DNA of 64,000 bases, taken from NCBI RefSeq assembly GCF_023634645.1, contig NZ_JAMKMR010000001.1, forward strand, positions 372,001 through 436,000, in the 5' to 3' direction. The stretch is from Vibrio sinus. GTDB lineage: Bacteria > Pseudomonadota > Gammaproteobacteria > Enterobacterales > Vibrionaceae. A model generated the notes under the pieces. That model saw nothing but the letters and a program-made list of their open reading frames with translations. It did no database searches and was not told the DNA's origin. The translations under genes were made by a program, and so were the position numbers. Numbering within the stretch: position 1 is the first letter of the stretch; the number at the start of each line of letters is the position of its first letter. Below, piece after piece: positions 25,032 through 35,115 of the stretch.

Positions 25032-26153
25032 CTAATTGAAGAGCATTTTCTCTATCACCCCCGCCGCTTTTAACCCATTACCAGTGACCACACCCACCGT
25101 TGTTTGCTCAGATAAAATAATCTCTCGCTTAATCAGCTGTTCGACTCCAGCAAACGCCAATGCTGAGGTGGGCTCGATGAAAAAGCCCTGCTTACCCATC
25201 ACTTCGACTGCTGATTTGATGTGCGCCTCTGAAACGGGTATAAAGCCTCCACAAGACTCTCTCACAAACCCAACTATTTCATTGAGGCGGGATGAACATT
25301 TGATTTTGATTCCTTCTGCCAATGTGTTGGCCGATCCAACCCGGATATCTTCACCATTAAAGCGCTGGACAAAAGGTTGAATACCCATGGTTTGTACACC
25401 AAAAAGCCTAGGTATTTGCTTGATTTCTCCTGAATTTCGTAACTCCATAAACCCAAGATAAGCCCCCGCCAATAGGCTTCCATTTCCGACAGGTACAACA
25501 ATATTGTCTGGTGCGCGATAACCACATTGCTCCCATATTTCATAGGCGATAGATTTAACCCCTTCTATAAACAATGGGTGCCAATTATGTCCAACATAAT
25601 GGCTGTTATGGGTATCGATACTTTCACGAGCAGCTGTTGCCACCTCTTCTCTCGAGCCTTCAATCTCGATGCATTGCGCTCCGTAGACTCTGGTCTGTAC
25701 GGTTTTACTTGGCGATGTACCTTTGGGCACAAAGACATTGCACGTCATTCCAGCTTTAGCGGCATAAACGGCGTACGCCGAACCACCGTTGCCACTGGAG
25801 TCTTCAGCAATACTAGTGATTCCTTGAAGCTTAAGATAGTTCACCACCATCGCCGCACCACGGTCTTTAAACGAGCCCGAAGGCATCAAAGAATCCATTT
25901 TGACTAAAATAGGACATTGTCCAACTTGTGCCTTCGCAAGTGGAGTGATGGTTTCATCAAACGTCACATGGATATCTTGCCGATGTAGCGGGTACGCTTT
26001 GCTGTATCGCCACATGGTGAAGTCCGTATCGACAATATCCGACTTATTAAAAGTAACATTAGTCTTTACCCACAGCGCAGAGCCACACGAACATTGGACT
26101 AGCAATGGTGTAGCGTTCCACTCACTACCACAATTCATACATAGGTATTTCAT
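25032..26153 (-). CDS. Threonine-synthase-like PLP enzyme
   Basis: A 373-aa fold-type II PLP enzyme. A small zinc-ribbon-like segment opens the protein (CMNCGSEWN and CSCGS), as in some threonine synthases. The PLP lysine is in SGSFKDRGA (around residue 96), the phosphate loop is PVGNGSLLAG, and SSGNGGSA provides the substrate loop. It could be a threonine synthase or another beta-replacing enzyme or ammonia-lyase. It is not next to thrA/thrB, so a role in amino-acid breakdown or a side pathway is as likely as threonine synthesis. Confidence 0.8.
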   Translation of the reverse strand: MKYLCMNCGSEWNATPLLVQCSCGSALWVKTNVTFNKSDIVDTDFTMWRYSKAYPLHRQDIHVTFDETITPLAKAQVGQCPILVKMDSLMPSGSFKDRGAAMVVNYLKLQGITSIAEDSSGNGGSAYAVYAAKAGMTCNVFVPKGTSPSKTVQTRVYGAQCIEIEGSREEVATAARESIDTHNSHYVGHNWHPLFIEGVKSIAYEIWEQCGYRAPDNIVVPVGNGSLLAGAYLGFMELRNSGEIKQIPRLFGVQTMGIQPFVQRFNGEDIRVGSANTLAEGIKIKCSSRLNEIVGFVRESCGGFIPVSEAHIKSAVEVMGKQGFFIEPTSALAFAGVEQLIKREIILSEQTTVGVVTGNGLKAAGVIEKMLFN

Positions 26154-26496
26154 ACCACTCTACTTCCTGTATTTTTGCATCGATTGGTTTTAATTTATCG
26201 CGAAACGAGGAGCCCCAAAAACGAATCTTGCGTATAGGTTCCATTCCAAAAAGTAATGATTTCATCTAACACTTTGAAGGTATTAGATGTTTTGGTTTAC
26301 ATATATATGTGATCTAAGTTTAATTTTTCTCACTTTTGATACAGAGGTAATGATTGGGCTTTCAACACAGACAAAAAAGTGCTAGCTCAGCTAGACTCCA
26401 CTTTGAAACCAAACGTCAGGCTATAAAAAATATTACTTCAAAAGCCAACAGCATATCTGCGACAAGCCGTCGGAGTCGCTATAAGAGTGGAGAAGA
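26154..26496. other. Gap upstream of threonine-synthase-like gene
   Basis: No gene seen. A 12-bp palindrome ACATATATATGT lies at 26299-26310. The stretch holds the leftward promoter of the PLP-enzyme gene and the rightward promoter of the 26497 gene. Confidence 0.35.
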
Positions 26497-26958
26497 ATGA
26501 TGAACTACGAACAATGGGACAAACTTGCCAACGCATACATCTTTATTATCGGCGCTATGTGTGTGATATATATCTTCCGAAGTTTCTTTTCAACGAACTT
26601 CAAAACCAGCTCCTTACAACTCCTTACCACCTGCCTTTCGCTGCTGTTTATCTACGCCATCATGTTAATCGATAAGAATTGGCAGCTGTGGCCAACATTT
26701 GATGTGCAATACAGTATTAAAACCGCTCTGGCCCTCGTGTTCGTCTGCTATTTTGTTGTCCACGGTAGGCTATCGAGATGGCTAGCGATAGTGTCGATGC
26801 TCGGCTATATAGAACTTATGATGTATCAGAACTTCTATAGTTGGGTAGACGTTATAACAACAGCGATTGTCATAACGCCATTGCTGATATTTATTCAAAG
26901 CCAATCGTCCAACATTTTGGTACCAGCTCGCAGCAAACACCAAGTCACAAGAATTTAG
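26497..26958 (+). CDS. Small polytopic membrane protein, unknown
   Basis: A 153-aa hydrophobic protein with four or five membrane segments (about 12-32, 40-57, 70-90, 97-112, 117-135) and a polar tail. A GTGGAGAAG ribosome-binding site precedes two adjacent ATG codons at 26497 and 26500. I do not recognise the family. It converges with the TSUP gene through a stem-loop. Confidence 0.6.
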   Translation: MMNYEQWDKLANAYIFIIGAMCVIYIFRSFFSTNFKTSSLQLLTTCLSLLFIYAIMLIDKNWQLWPTFDVQYSIKTALALVFVCYFVVHGRLSRWLAIVSMLGYIELMMYQNFYSWVDVITTAIVITPLLIFIQSQSSNILVPARSKHQVTRI

Positions 26959-26968
26959 TGCAAGAAAA

Positions 26969-27002
26969 GGCCAAACGAATCAATGATACGAGACGTTTGG
27001 CC
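26969..27002 (-). terminator. Terminator of TSUP gene
   Basis: Nine-base stem GGCCAAACG / CGTTTGGCC with a 16-nt loop; read on the minus strand it is followed by TTTTCTTG. It lies between converging genes and may work both ways. Confidence 0.6.
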
Positions 27003-27020
27003 ACACTGATATAGCAGGCT

Positions 27021-27800
27021 CTAGAAACTGATTGTACGTACTGCACACACAAACATGACGATAGAAAACAGCATTTGCAGCTGCTCTTTGGATAGCTTTA
27101 CAACCCACTTGGCCGCCAGCTTAGAGCTTATCATTGCTATTGGAGCCATAATAAACAAAGCAGGTAGATATAAATAACCCACTTGGCTTCCTGTATTCAT
27201 ACTCGCCACCTGAGTCGTGCTCAACATTCCGATGGTAACCAACACTAGAGAAACAGAGCTACTCACCAATGCACCCATTGCGCATGCAGATTTCACATCA
27301 ATGCCACGCTTCACTAAAGATGAAATGGTTAACTCGTTGCCACTCACGCCCAACAATCCTGATACCACACCGATTTTCATGCTCATTCTATTCGATAGTG
27401 ATTTATAAGTACGTAACAATAAAGTGCGCTCAGGCAGCATGCTATAACCAACTTGCACCATCATTGCAGCTAACAGCAAAGTCACAAATTGAGTCGGTAT
27501 CCAATAGGAAATTGCCGTACCAACCATTAGCCCCGGAGCCAAAATTGGCAACATTTTTCTATATAATGCCCAGTTAAGATTGCCATTTTTTTGGTGGATC
27601 CATAAGCTAAATATCTTACTCATCAGTGAAATAGCCAAAGAAGTCGTCGTCGCAAAGTGAATTACGACATCACTGGGCCCAAATTGCTGGTTAAAAAACG
27701 CCATTAAAACAGGAATGAGAACTAGGCTAGCACTACCACCAATCAACCCAACCAAGACACCGGCAATTAAAGCCATAAGTGCTAAATTTACGAACAACAT
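27021..27800 (-). CDS. TSUP-family membrane exporter (TauE/SafE)
   Basis: A 259-aa integral membrane protein with eight or so helices and the TSUP pattern of two repeated GxxGxxxG-type halves (LIAGVLVGLIGGSASLVLIPVL at the start; VSGLLGVSGNEL in the middle). Proteins of this family export sulfite, sulfoacetate or related organic anions. The start at 27800 is preceded by GGAG; the upstream GTG that would add four residues is part of that site. A second TSUP gene is at 50280. The substrate is unknown. Confidence 0.82.
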   Translation of the reverse strand: MLFVNLALMALIAGVLVGLIGGSASLVLIPVLMAFFNQQFGPSDVVIHFATTTSLAISLMSKIFSLWIHQKNGNLNWALYRKMLPILAPGLMVGTAISYWIPTQFVTLLLAAMMVQVGYSMLPERTLLLRTYKSLSNRMSMKIGVVSGLLGVSGNELTISSLVKRGIDVKSACAMGALVSSSVSLVLVTIGMLSTTQVASMNTGSQVGYLYLPALFIMAPIAMISSKLAAKWVVKLSKEQLQMLFSIVMFVCAVRTISF

Positions 27801-27812
27801 CGTAGTCTCCAC

Positions 27813-28688
27813 TTCTTAAAGCTTTCGTCCCAATGCCCACAAATCATTTTACAAAGAGTAGATCAACGAAAGCACATCAAAAAGAATCTATTTTTATTCC
27901 AACGGGCAACACGACAGCACTCAAGAAGAATGAAAACAGAAAAATAATAGAAAGATTAATCTAGAATTTTAGAGACAACTCGGAGGCATTAATGGTTTAG
28001 AAATCATAGTGCCTCCGTGAGTAATGTGAATAGTGAAAATTGCTACGGAGAAATTGTTTCACAGATTTATTTGTAGGTAAAGATATTTGTTTATTGGATT
28101 TAGAAATTCACGAAATAAATATTAAATAAAATATAAAAAAGGGGTTTACATTTAGATTGGCTCAACTATCATATGTCGCAACCAAACTGCGGGCTAATAG
28201 CTTGCTTTCACCAACTAAGCGAAAGTTTAAGGAGACAAGATGTACAAACTCTATACTCCTCTACAACCTCCTTGTAGACACTAATACTGCATCCGACGAA
28301 ACATTACTGTGGAAGAAATTCCATTTAACTTATTGTTTTAGCGCCTTAATATTTTCAAGGCCAAACGGGGACAGCGTTATGTATCGCTACTTTCCACTAC
28401 AACCACCACCCATAGCTCAAATTGATCGCTAGGCATTCTTCTTGGCTCTGCTTTAGCACCTGTTCCTCAGGTCTGACGCTGGTTCAAGGATTATCTTAAC
28501 TCACAAAATGAGTTAGCCTCTCGATACATTTATTTCGCCAAGCATTATGCCTAATGTTATATAAAGTAACATTGGCGGGCCTTTTATATTTATTAAAGTT
28601 CATTCTCACTGAAAAGTATTTTCAGGGTAGTGCTTTTGCATACTTTAAATTTCATCAAGATATCCATTTTAATAATGGAGGGTTTCTT
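27813..28688. other. 876-bp gap with structured element
   Basis: The largest gap in the window. At 27981-28017 there is a composite hairpin: CGGAGGCA pairs with TGCCTCCG and inside it ATGGTTT pairs with AAATCAT. Near the right end a TAACTCA/TGAGTTA hairpin is at 28498-28516. A 91-codon open frame at 28157-28432 has no ribosome-binding site or protein-like composition and was not accepted. The region may contain a leader RNA or small RNA upstream of the ABC transporter, or relics of a lost gene. Confidence 0.45.
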
Positions 28689-30431
28689 ATGTCCCTAACA
28701 TTACAAAAAACATTTCCAAATAATAACAATAAGCCTTCAAGTCCTTTTGTTCTTTCATTTAATAGCAAAGATATTGTTGCCTTTATTATCTTCGTAGCAT
28801 TTATCCTACTATACCGATACGGTTGGCAAGACATGCACCGCCCGTTGAATGACTTTCAGCCAGAGACTCAAGGCAGCCTATCTGAGCTACCTTATGACAT
28901 GTTACGCACTACCATGCGTTTAGTTATCGGCCTGTTTTTCTCGTTTATTTTCGCAATCGTCGCAGGGGTTGCCGCTGCCAAAAACAAGCATCTTGAACGT
29001 GTCATTCTCCCTTTCATTAATGTCATGGAGTCAGTGCCACTTCTCGGCTTTATCACCTTTTCCACGATCATCTTTATTAATTTATTTCCTAACAGCGTCA
29101 TGGGCTTAGAGGCTGCGGCAATTTTTGGCGTCTTTACTGGGCAAGCATGGAACATGGCATTAGTGGTCTACCAAACATTGAGAATCGTGCCAAAGGAAGT
29201 CGAGGAAGCGGCGCAGTTATTCCAACTCAATGCTTGGCAAAAATTTTGGCGTGTCGAATTTCCTTACACTATCCCAGGGCTCCTGTGGAACACAATGGTA
29301 TCTCAAGCCGCCGCATGGTTTGCCATCGTTGCTTCTGAAATCATCCCACTAAATGGTAAAGACATGCCGCTACACGGTGTGGGAACCTTTATTCAGATTG
29401 GCTTGGATAACGCTGATGTGAAAATGATAGTATGGGCAGTGATTGCTATTATTTTGAACATTCTATTGTTTGATCAACTTTTCTTCCGACCACTTGTTCG
29501 TTGGTCTGAGAAATTCAAATACGAATCCATTACGACTTCACAACACAACACCTCTTGGTTTTATGATCTGTTGAGTAGCACTGTTTTACTGCCTAGACTA
29601 TTACAACCCTTGAAAGTTATTGCAGAAATCGCCATCAACGGCAGTAAACGTTACTTGCCAACTAGGCAAAAAACGTCACTGCTACCAAAGTGGTTAAAAC
29701 AACTCAGTGTCATGGCTTGGTATGGCGCCATCCTATATTTCTGCGCTACCTGGCTTTACAGCTTGTGGAACTACGTACCTCATCACGAAATTTTGGCGAT
29801 GGCACCGCTGATGTTGGAAACGACGCTTCGTGTTGCTGCAGCCATGCTGCTCAGCTTAATCATTGGTGTGCCCGTCGGTGTATGGATCGGCCTAAGCCCT
29901 AGAGCCACACGAATTGCACAACCCATTATACAAATCGGCTCCGCGCTGCCACCAAACATATTCTTTCCGTTTGTAACACTCGCGCTAGTCGCAACGCATA
30001 TGTCACTGAACCTTTGGACCATCCCACTTATTATGCTGGGCACCACTTGGTATGTGCTGTTTAACGTAATTGCAGGTGTTTCCACCTTACCACAGGAGAT
30101 GAAAGAGCTGGCTATTCTATTTAAGCTAAAAGGCCGCACATGGTGGATGCGCTTTATGCTCCCAGCCATCTTTCCTTATATTTTAACCGGCATTATCAGC
30201 GCGGCTGGTGGGGCGTGGAACTCTGCCATTTGTGCCGAACTACTGCAATGGGGCAGCAATACCGTACACACTTCTGGGCTTGGCTATTACATCTCCAAAG
30301 CCACTATAGACAACGCTCTACCTCAGGCTGCTCTAGGCTGCGTGTCTATGTCAGTGTTGGTTGGGATTTGCATCGTATTCATCTGGAGACCGCTCTACAA
30401 GATGGCAGAGCGCAGATACAAAATTTCCTAA
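28689..30431 (+). CDS. ABC transporter permease, two fused permease domains (NitT/TauT type)
   Basis: A 580-aa inner-membrane protein made of two tandem binding-protein-dependent permease domains (about 60-280 and 360-575), each with about six helices and an EAA-type loop (KEVEEAAQLFQLNAWQKFWR; QEMKELAILFKLKGRTWWMR). The nearest relatives are the nitrate/sulfonate/bicarbonate permeases. The start at 28689 follows TGGAGG; the frame extends 45 codons upstream but without such a site. The ATPase gene follows 56 nt later. No solute-binding protein is encoded nearby, so the substrate cannot be inferred. Confidence 0.85.
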   Translation: MSLTLQKTFPNNNNKPSSPFVLSFNSKDIVAFIIFVAFILLYRYGWQDMHRPLNDFQPETQGSLSELPYDMLRTTMRLVIGLFFSFIFAIVAGVAAAKNKHLERVILPFINVMESVPLLGFITFSTIIFINLFPNSVMGLEAAAIFGVFTGQAWNMALVVYQTLRIVPKEVEEAAQLFQLNAWQKFWRVEFPYTIPGLLWNTMVSQAAAWFAIVASEIIPLNGKDMPLHGVGTFIQIGLDNADVKMIVWAVIAIILNILLFDQLFFRPLVRWSEKFKYESITTSQHNTSWFYDLLSSTVLLPRLLQPLKVIAEIAINGSKRYLPTRQKTSLLPKWLKQLSVMAWYGAILYFCATWLYSLWNYVPHHEILAMAPLMLETTLRVAAAMLLSLIIGVPVGVWIGLSPRATRIAQPIIQIGSALPPNIFFPFVTLALVATHMSLNLWTIPLIMLGTTWYVLFNVIAGVSTLPQEMKELAILFKLKGRTWWMRFMLPAIFPYILTGIISAAGGAWNSAICAELLQWGSNTVHTSGLGYYISKATIDNALPQAALGCVSMSVLVGICIVFIWRPLYKMAERRYKIS

Positions 30432-30487
30432 ACCACATATACCCAAGTTACAACAAAGTATTCAGTAAAAATTTTGGAGACAACAAC

Positions 30488-31294
30488 ATGACTAAATTCA
30501 ACAACCAAGTGCAGAACATTCAAACCAATGAAAACGTAGTAATGATGGACTTGCAAGAAATTACCCATACGTTTGAACAAGGAAAAGAGCAAAAAACGGT
30601 ACTAAGCAACATCAATCTAGATCTACACGAAAATGAAGTGATCGCTATTTTAGGTCGGTCAGGTACTGGTAAGTCTACTCTGCTGAGAATCATCGCAGGT
30701 CTTATTCAACCTTCTCTTGGCTCCGTACATTATTGTGGTCTGCCAATGCAAGGCCCCGTTGCCGACGTTTCTATGGTCTTTCAGAGTTTTGCTCTACTTC
30801 CTTGGCTTTCAGTGCGAGACAACGTTGCCTTTGGCCTAGAAGCTCAAGGCATGCCGCCCGCTCTACGCTATAAAAAAGCCGAAGAAGCGATAAAAATGAT
30901 TGGATTAGAAGGTGAAGAAGAATCGTTCCCAAGCGCGTTATCTGGGGGTATGAAGCAACGCGTTGGGATTGCACGAGCCTTAGTCGTAGAGCCAGAAATA
31001 CTATTAATGGATGAACCATTCTCATCCTTGGATGTATTCACCGCCTCTCGTTTAAAAGACGACATCATTACCTTGTGGGACTCCAATCAGCTAAAAACCA
31101 AGAGCATGATTTTTGTTACCCATAATGTCGAAGAGGCAATCTCTATGGCAGATAGAGTTATCGTGATGGATAGTAACCCAGGTCGAATTAAATCCGATAT
31201 CCGTATTGAGTGCACCCGTCCTAGAAACATTGAGAGCCAAGAACTTAAAGGGTTGAAAGCGCAGATCGTAAGCCAACTTATGCACAATGACTGA
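30488..31294 (+). CDS. ABC transporter ATPase (NitT/TauT type)
   Basis: A 268-aa ATPase with Walker A GRSGTGKST, Q-loop MVFQSFALLPWL, signature LSGGMKQRVGIARAL, Walker B ILLMDEPF and H-loop FVTHNVEEA. It pairs with the fused permease just upstream to energise import. The ATG at 30488 is preceded by GGAGACAACAAC; the frame is open further upstream within the permease gene but that part is the permease in another frame. A strong terminator follows. Confidence 0.92.
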   Translation: MTKFNNQVQNIQTNENVVMMDLQEITHTFEQGKEQKTVLSNINLDLHENEVIAILGRSGTGKSTLLRIIAGLIQPSLGSVHYCGLPMQGPVADVSMVFQSFALLPWLSVRDNVAFGLEAQGMPPALRYKKAEEAIKMIGLEGEEESFPSALSGGMKQRVGIARALVVEPEILLMDEPFSSLDVFTASRLKDDIITLWDSNQLKTKSMIFVTHNVEEAISMADRVIVMDSNPGRIKSDIRIECTRPRNIESQELKGLKAQIVSQLMHND

Positions 31295-31310
31295 GTTGTA
31301 TTTGTAGTCT

Positions 31311-31339
31311 AACACCGCGCATAATTTGCGCGGTGTTTT
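31311..31339 (+). terminator. Terminator of ABC transporter operon
   Basis: AACACCGCGCA pairs with TGCGCGGTGTT around a 5-nt loop, followed by TTC. It starts 17 nt after the ATPase stop. Confidence 0.8.
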
Positions 31340-31443
31340 CAGTAAAGTAATTGTTGGGATGACCTGTTTTGTGTATAGTCACGCCTTTCATTGGATGATG
31401 ACACCACGATATTAGATGTGGTGCTAAAACAAGGTTGTGTATT

Positions 31444-32676
31444 ATGATCTCAAATGATGCCGTCATCATGGGCATTCTCGCCGTTATTTTAGGCGCAGTG
31501 TTTATTACTGAAAATAGCCAGCACCCCTTTTGGCGAAAGTTTTATACTTTCATTCCCGGACTACTTCTTTGCTATTTTCTACCTTCCCTATTAAATAGCT
31601 TTGGCATTATAGATCCCGGCCAGTCTAAGCTGTATTTTGTCGCAAGCCGTTATTTACTTCCAGCCGCTTTAGTGCTGTTGATCATTTCCGCAGATCTTAA
31701 GAAAATTTTCGGACTTGGCCCCAAAGCCGTCATTATGTTTTTCACTGGCACCATCGGAATCATCATCGGTGGCCCTATTGCAATCCTGATAATCGACCAG
31801 TTTGATCCTAACCTCGTCGAAGGCGACGTGTGGCGAGGGCTGACAACCGTTGCGGGCTCATGGATTGGCGGCGGTGCCAACCAAGCAGCAATGAAAGAGG
31901 TGTTTAACGTCAACAATCAACTCTTCTCAGCCATGATTACCGTTGATGTTATCTGTGCCAATATTTGGATGGCTATCTTACTTATCTTGGCAGGTCGACA
32001 AAAGAAAGTGGATAAGTGGCTCAAAGCAGATACAACCGCCATTGAAGAACTTAAAGTAACAGTATCTAAATATGAGAAAGAAAATGCTCGCCCTATCACA
32101 ACGACGGACACAATCAAAATCATCGCGATTGGTTTTGGCTTAACTGGCTTAGCGCACTTTTTCAGTGATCTAATCGCCCCGTGGATTGCTCATGCTGCGC
32201 CAGAGTTGTCTAAGTACAGCTTAACCTCTGGTTTCTTCTGGCTTATCGTATTAGTGACCACGTTTGCGTTGATTGCCTCATCCTTCAAATCAGCCAAGAA
32301 GTTAGAACATGCCGGAGCATCCAAAATCGGTTCTGCATTTATTTATATCTTGGTGGCGACCATAGGTATGCAGATGGACATCACTGCCATCTTTGATAAC
32401 TTGGGTTACTTCTTTATTGGTATCACGTGGTTGACGATTCACGCGGTCTTGATGATAGTGGTCGCTAAATGGATACGAGCTCCATTGTTCTTTATGGCCG
32501 TAGGCAGCCAAGCCAATGTTGGTGGCGCTGCGTCAGCCCCCGTCGTCGCTGCTGCTTTCCACCCCGCACTTGCGCCAGTCGGAATATTGCTTGCCGTATT
32601 GGGCTATGCACTCGGGACATATGGGGCTTACATCAGTGGATTATTGATGCAATACTCAGCGGCATTGGTGAATTAA
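31444..32676 (+). CDS. DUF819-family membrane protein
   Basis: A 410-aa polytopic protein with about eleven membrane helices. It matches DUF819 (YjcL-like) in segments such as GSWIGGGANQAAMKEVF, the internal hydrophilic loop after GRQKKVDKWLKA, and ANVGGAASAPVVAAAF near the C-terminus. The two glycine-rich GGxAN/GGAAS motifs placed symmetrically suggest an inverted-repeat transporter. The substrate is unknown. The ATG at 31444 was chosen over a TTG three codons earlier. It is separated from the ABC transporter by a terminator. Confidence 0.8.
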   Translation: MISNDAVIMGILAVILGAVFITENSQHPFWRKFYTFIPGLLLCYFLPSLLNSFGIIDPGQSKLYFVASRYLLPAALVLLIISADLKKIFGLGPKAVIMFFTGTIGIIIGGPIAILIIDQFDPNLVEGDVWRGLTTVAGSWIGGGANQAAMKEVFNVNNQLFSAMITVDVICANIWMAILLILAGRQKKVDKWLKADTTAIEELKVTVSKYEKENARPITTTDTIKIIAIGFGLTGLAHFFSDLIAPWIAHAAPELSKYSLTSGFFWLIVLVTTFALIASSFKSAKKLEHAGASKIGSAFIYILVATIGMQMDITAIFDNLGYFFIGITWLTIHAVLMIVVAKWIRAPLFFMAVGSQANVGGAASAPVVAAAFHPALAPVGILLAVLGYALGTYGAYISGLLMQYSAALVN

Positions 32677-32757
32677 CACTCTGATATTAGGTTCAAATTC
32701 TAAGGTGTGTTAATCAGCCTCCATGAATACACTGAGGCTGATCAGCAACAGGGTTGC

Positions 32758-33048
32758 TTAGTGTGCAACTAGTGATGAGAGTTCTGGTGACGACTTGGTC
32801 GCTGTGAACTCAATTACGTCATACTTAGCAACAGAATGAATCATAAATGGATCTTCAGCTAAAATAGCGTCCAAAGCCTCTCGACTTTCTGCTTTCGCTA
32901 ATATGACACCACCACTACGTGGAACTTTACGCCCAGATGCTAGAAAATGCCCTGACGCATAATAACGCTCTAAATAATCCACATGATCAGATAGATGAGA
33001 ATCGACTTCTTTTAAATCAACTAGATAAGTCAAAGATACAACAAACAT
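32758..33048 (-). CDS. YciI-like protein
   Basis: A 96-aa YciI-family protein (ferredoxin-like alpha+beta fold). It has the typical MFVVSLTYLVDLKEV start, the conserved HVDYLERYYASGHFLASG with the His-containing helix, SGGVILAKAESREAL, and the AEDPFMIHSVAKYDVIEF ending. The start at 33048 has GAAGGAAGA upstream; a longer open frame reaching into the neighbouring MFS gene is not plausible. It is downstream of and co-directional with the MFS gene. The family is linked to small-molecule chemistry but the function here is unknown. Confidence 0.8.
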   Translation of the reverse strand: MFVVSLTYLVDLKEVDSHLSDHVDYLERYYASGHFLASGRKVPRSGGVILAKAESREALDAILAEDPFMIHSVAKYDVIEFTATKSSPELSSLVAH

Positions 33049-33086
33049 TCTTCTTCCTTCTTGTTTTACAATACATGCCCCAATGA

Positions 33087-34256
33087 CTAACGACCCACTT
33101 CGACATATTTTTTCTGAGGGGATCGTAAGTAAACTAGGGTCAACACCAACATAGCGGCAACGAAAATCACCCCCACTACGTTTACACCTTGCCATCCTAA
33201 CCCAGCCAAAATGACGCTGGTGACCAAAGACGTCACAGCATTTGAGCCAAATACGACGAGTTCATTGATACCTTGGTAACGAAATTTGTCTTTGGCTGCA
33301 TAAGTTTGGGTGAATATGGTTGTCGCGCATATAAACGAGACATTCCAAGCTACGCCTAATAACATCAAGCCAATATAATAATGGTGTAGGCTAGTACCAG
33401 TTAAGTTGGTCACTAACGAGGCAAGAAATAGTACAATACCAAGAATCACCATATTCACATTGCCCAATTTCCGACATAGCAAACCTATAAATAATGAAGG
33501 GAAATACATCGCAAACACGTGCCCCTGGATCACGCTAGCGATTTCATTGAGCGTGAAGCCATTTCCAGACTTCATCTGGATGGGGGTGGAAAGCATGACC
33601 AAGGTCATTAAAGAGTAAGATAGAGCCGCAATCACCATTGGCACCCAAGGGGAAAGCTTGGATGCTTTTGTCAGTTTACCAACTGAGTGCTGTGGGGTTT
33701 TGGCTTCTGGCTTATAGAACAGCAAAGCAACAAAATTAAACACCGCCATCAGTAGAATAAACGCAAACGAACCCATGTACTTAACCGATAACGACTCTGA
33801 AAAATATGATGGAATAGACGTACCAATAAATGCACTTAACACATTGCCGAATAACAAAATCGAAATGTAGTTGGTTTGCTTTTTCTCTTCCAACCCTTCA
33901 ATGATGGAAAATCGATACTGAAGAATAAAGGAGGCGTTAATACCAAACAATGCCGATGCAAAAGTGAACAAATAAAATGATTCTAACTTAAGTGCCCATA
34001 ATGCTAACAGCGCGGCCACTATCGAACATGAGCTACCCAAAAGTTGGCCTGTCTTTCGGCCTATTTTGCCCATCAAATTCGCTGAATATTTCGCCGAAAT
34101 TGCCGAACCCAGAATTAAAAAGGTCAGAGGGAGCGTCGCCAAACTTTGACTTGGTGCTAGCTCTAAGCCAATTAAGCTTCCAAATAAAGTCATTGCAACA
34201 GAACAAGTGGTACCAAAAATCTGTGCTGGGAACAGCGAAAAAATATTATTGTTCAT
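33087..34256 (-). CDS. MFS transporter
   Basis: A 389-aa major facilitator with about 12 helices in two halves joined by a cytoplasmic loop (YKPEAKTPQHSVGKLTKASK). The loop between helices 2 and 3 carries MGKIGRKTGQLLG, the MFS motif A variant, and the mirror copy is GLLCRKLGNVN. The substrate is unknown. It is followed by the YciI-like gene, 38 nt downstream. Confidence 0.85.
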   Translation of the reverse strand: MNNNIFSLFPAQIFGTTCSVAMTLFGSLIGLELAPSQSLATLPLTFLILGSAISAKYSANLMGKIGRKTGQLLGSSCSIVAALLALWALKLESFYLFTFASALFGINASFILQYRFSIIEGLEEKKQTNYISILLFGNVLSAFIGTSIPSYFSESLSVKYMGSFAFILLMAVFNFVALLFYKPEAKTPQHSVGKLTKASKLSPWVPMVIAALSYSLMTLVMLSTPIQMKSGNGFTLNEIASVIQGHVFAMYFPSLFIGLLCRKLGNVNMVILGIVLFLASLVTNLTGTSLHHYYIGLMLLGVAWNVSFICATTIFTQTYAAKDKFRYQGINELVVFGSNAVTSLVTSVILAGLGWQGVNVVGVIFVAAMLVLTLVYLRSPQKKYVEVGR

Positions 34257-34432
34257 GCTAAGGTTTATTTTTCTTTACGAACCCAAAATTGGGCGAATTC
34301 AAACTAGGGGTGCAAATTAATTTAACAGGCTACTTGTAACCTATAAACCACGTCATACAAAACGCTTTCATATAGAGAAAACGTCAAACTAAGATTACTC
34401 ACCTTATCAAGCCCAAAAGTAGGAGGACAGAT

Positions 34433-34834
34433 TTGCACCTCAAGACAAAAACGCTCAGCCATATCGCCATTAGCTGCTCCAACATAGAAACGTCGTTAGC
34501 CTTTTATCGTGACCAACTCGGGTTTAACGTGAATGATGCCCTGGGCAGCGTAAAGGGAAATGTTAAATTGGATATAGGTAACGGCACTTACTTGGAGCTT
34601 TTCCCTTTTAACGTTTATCAGTCAAGCCTACAGGGGACACTGGCCCACTTCGCTATCGAAGTCCACTCGATAGATGATACGCTCGCCTTTCTAGAAGAAA
34701 AATCTATTCCTGTCCTTCGAGGCCCTTTCACGTTGAACACACCCAGTGGTTCTCTCATTAGCAAAGTCGTTTTTATACTTGGCCCAAATCAAGAGGAAAT
34801 TGAGTTTGTAGAGCGGGCAACGCAACAGTATTAA
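34433..34834 (+). CDS. VOC-family protein (glyoxalase fold), TTG start
   Basis: A 133-aa vicinal-oxygen-chelate protein made of two beta-alpha-beta-beta-beta units. The first His (SHIAISCSNIETSLAFYRDQLGF), a Glu in GTYLELFPF, HFAIEVHSID and the late Glu in EEIEFVE are in the positions that bind metal in lyases and dioxygenases of this fold. No ATG or GTG is suitably placed; TTG at 34433 lies 6 nt after a perfect AGGAGG, so a TTG start is likely. The reaction is unknown. Confidence 0.78.
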   Translation: MHLKTKTLSHIAISCSNIETSLAFYRDQLGFNVNDALGSVKGNVKLDIGNGTYLELFPFNVYQSSLQGTLAHFAIEVHSIDDTLAFLEEKSIPVLRGPFTLNTPSGSLISKVVFILGPNQEEIEFVERATQQY

Positions 34835-35115
34835 TATTGTTACTAGGTTAATTATCAACCAAACCGTAACGGTATACGCATCTCATTTATTGATGTAATT
34901 ACTTACTATATTGCATATATATCAAAGTGCCACTACTTGAATAACATCTAATTGTTGGAGAAATAATTGATAGTAGTATGCACTCATTGTAGTGATAATC
35001 ATCACAAGCTTGCCTACTATTAATTTATTTTCTTTAATTTTTTTGCAATCACCTGTTAACCTTTTCGGCTGCTCCAGAATGACTCTGGTGCATATAAGAA
35101 ACGGGAGTGTTCAGA

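Noticed and set aside
28157..28432. 91-codon open frame in the large gap before the ABC transporter
   Set aside because: It begins at a non-ATG codon with no ribosome-binding site, and its composition is unlike a protein domain.
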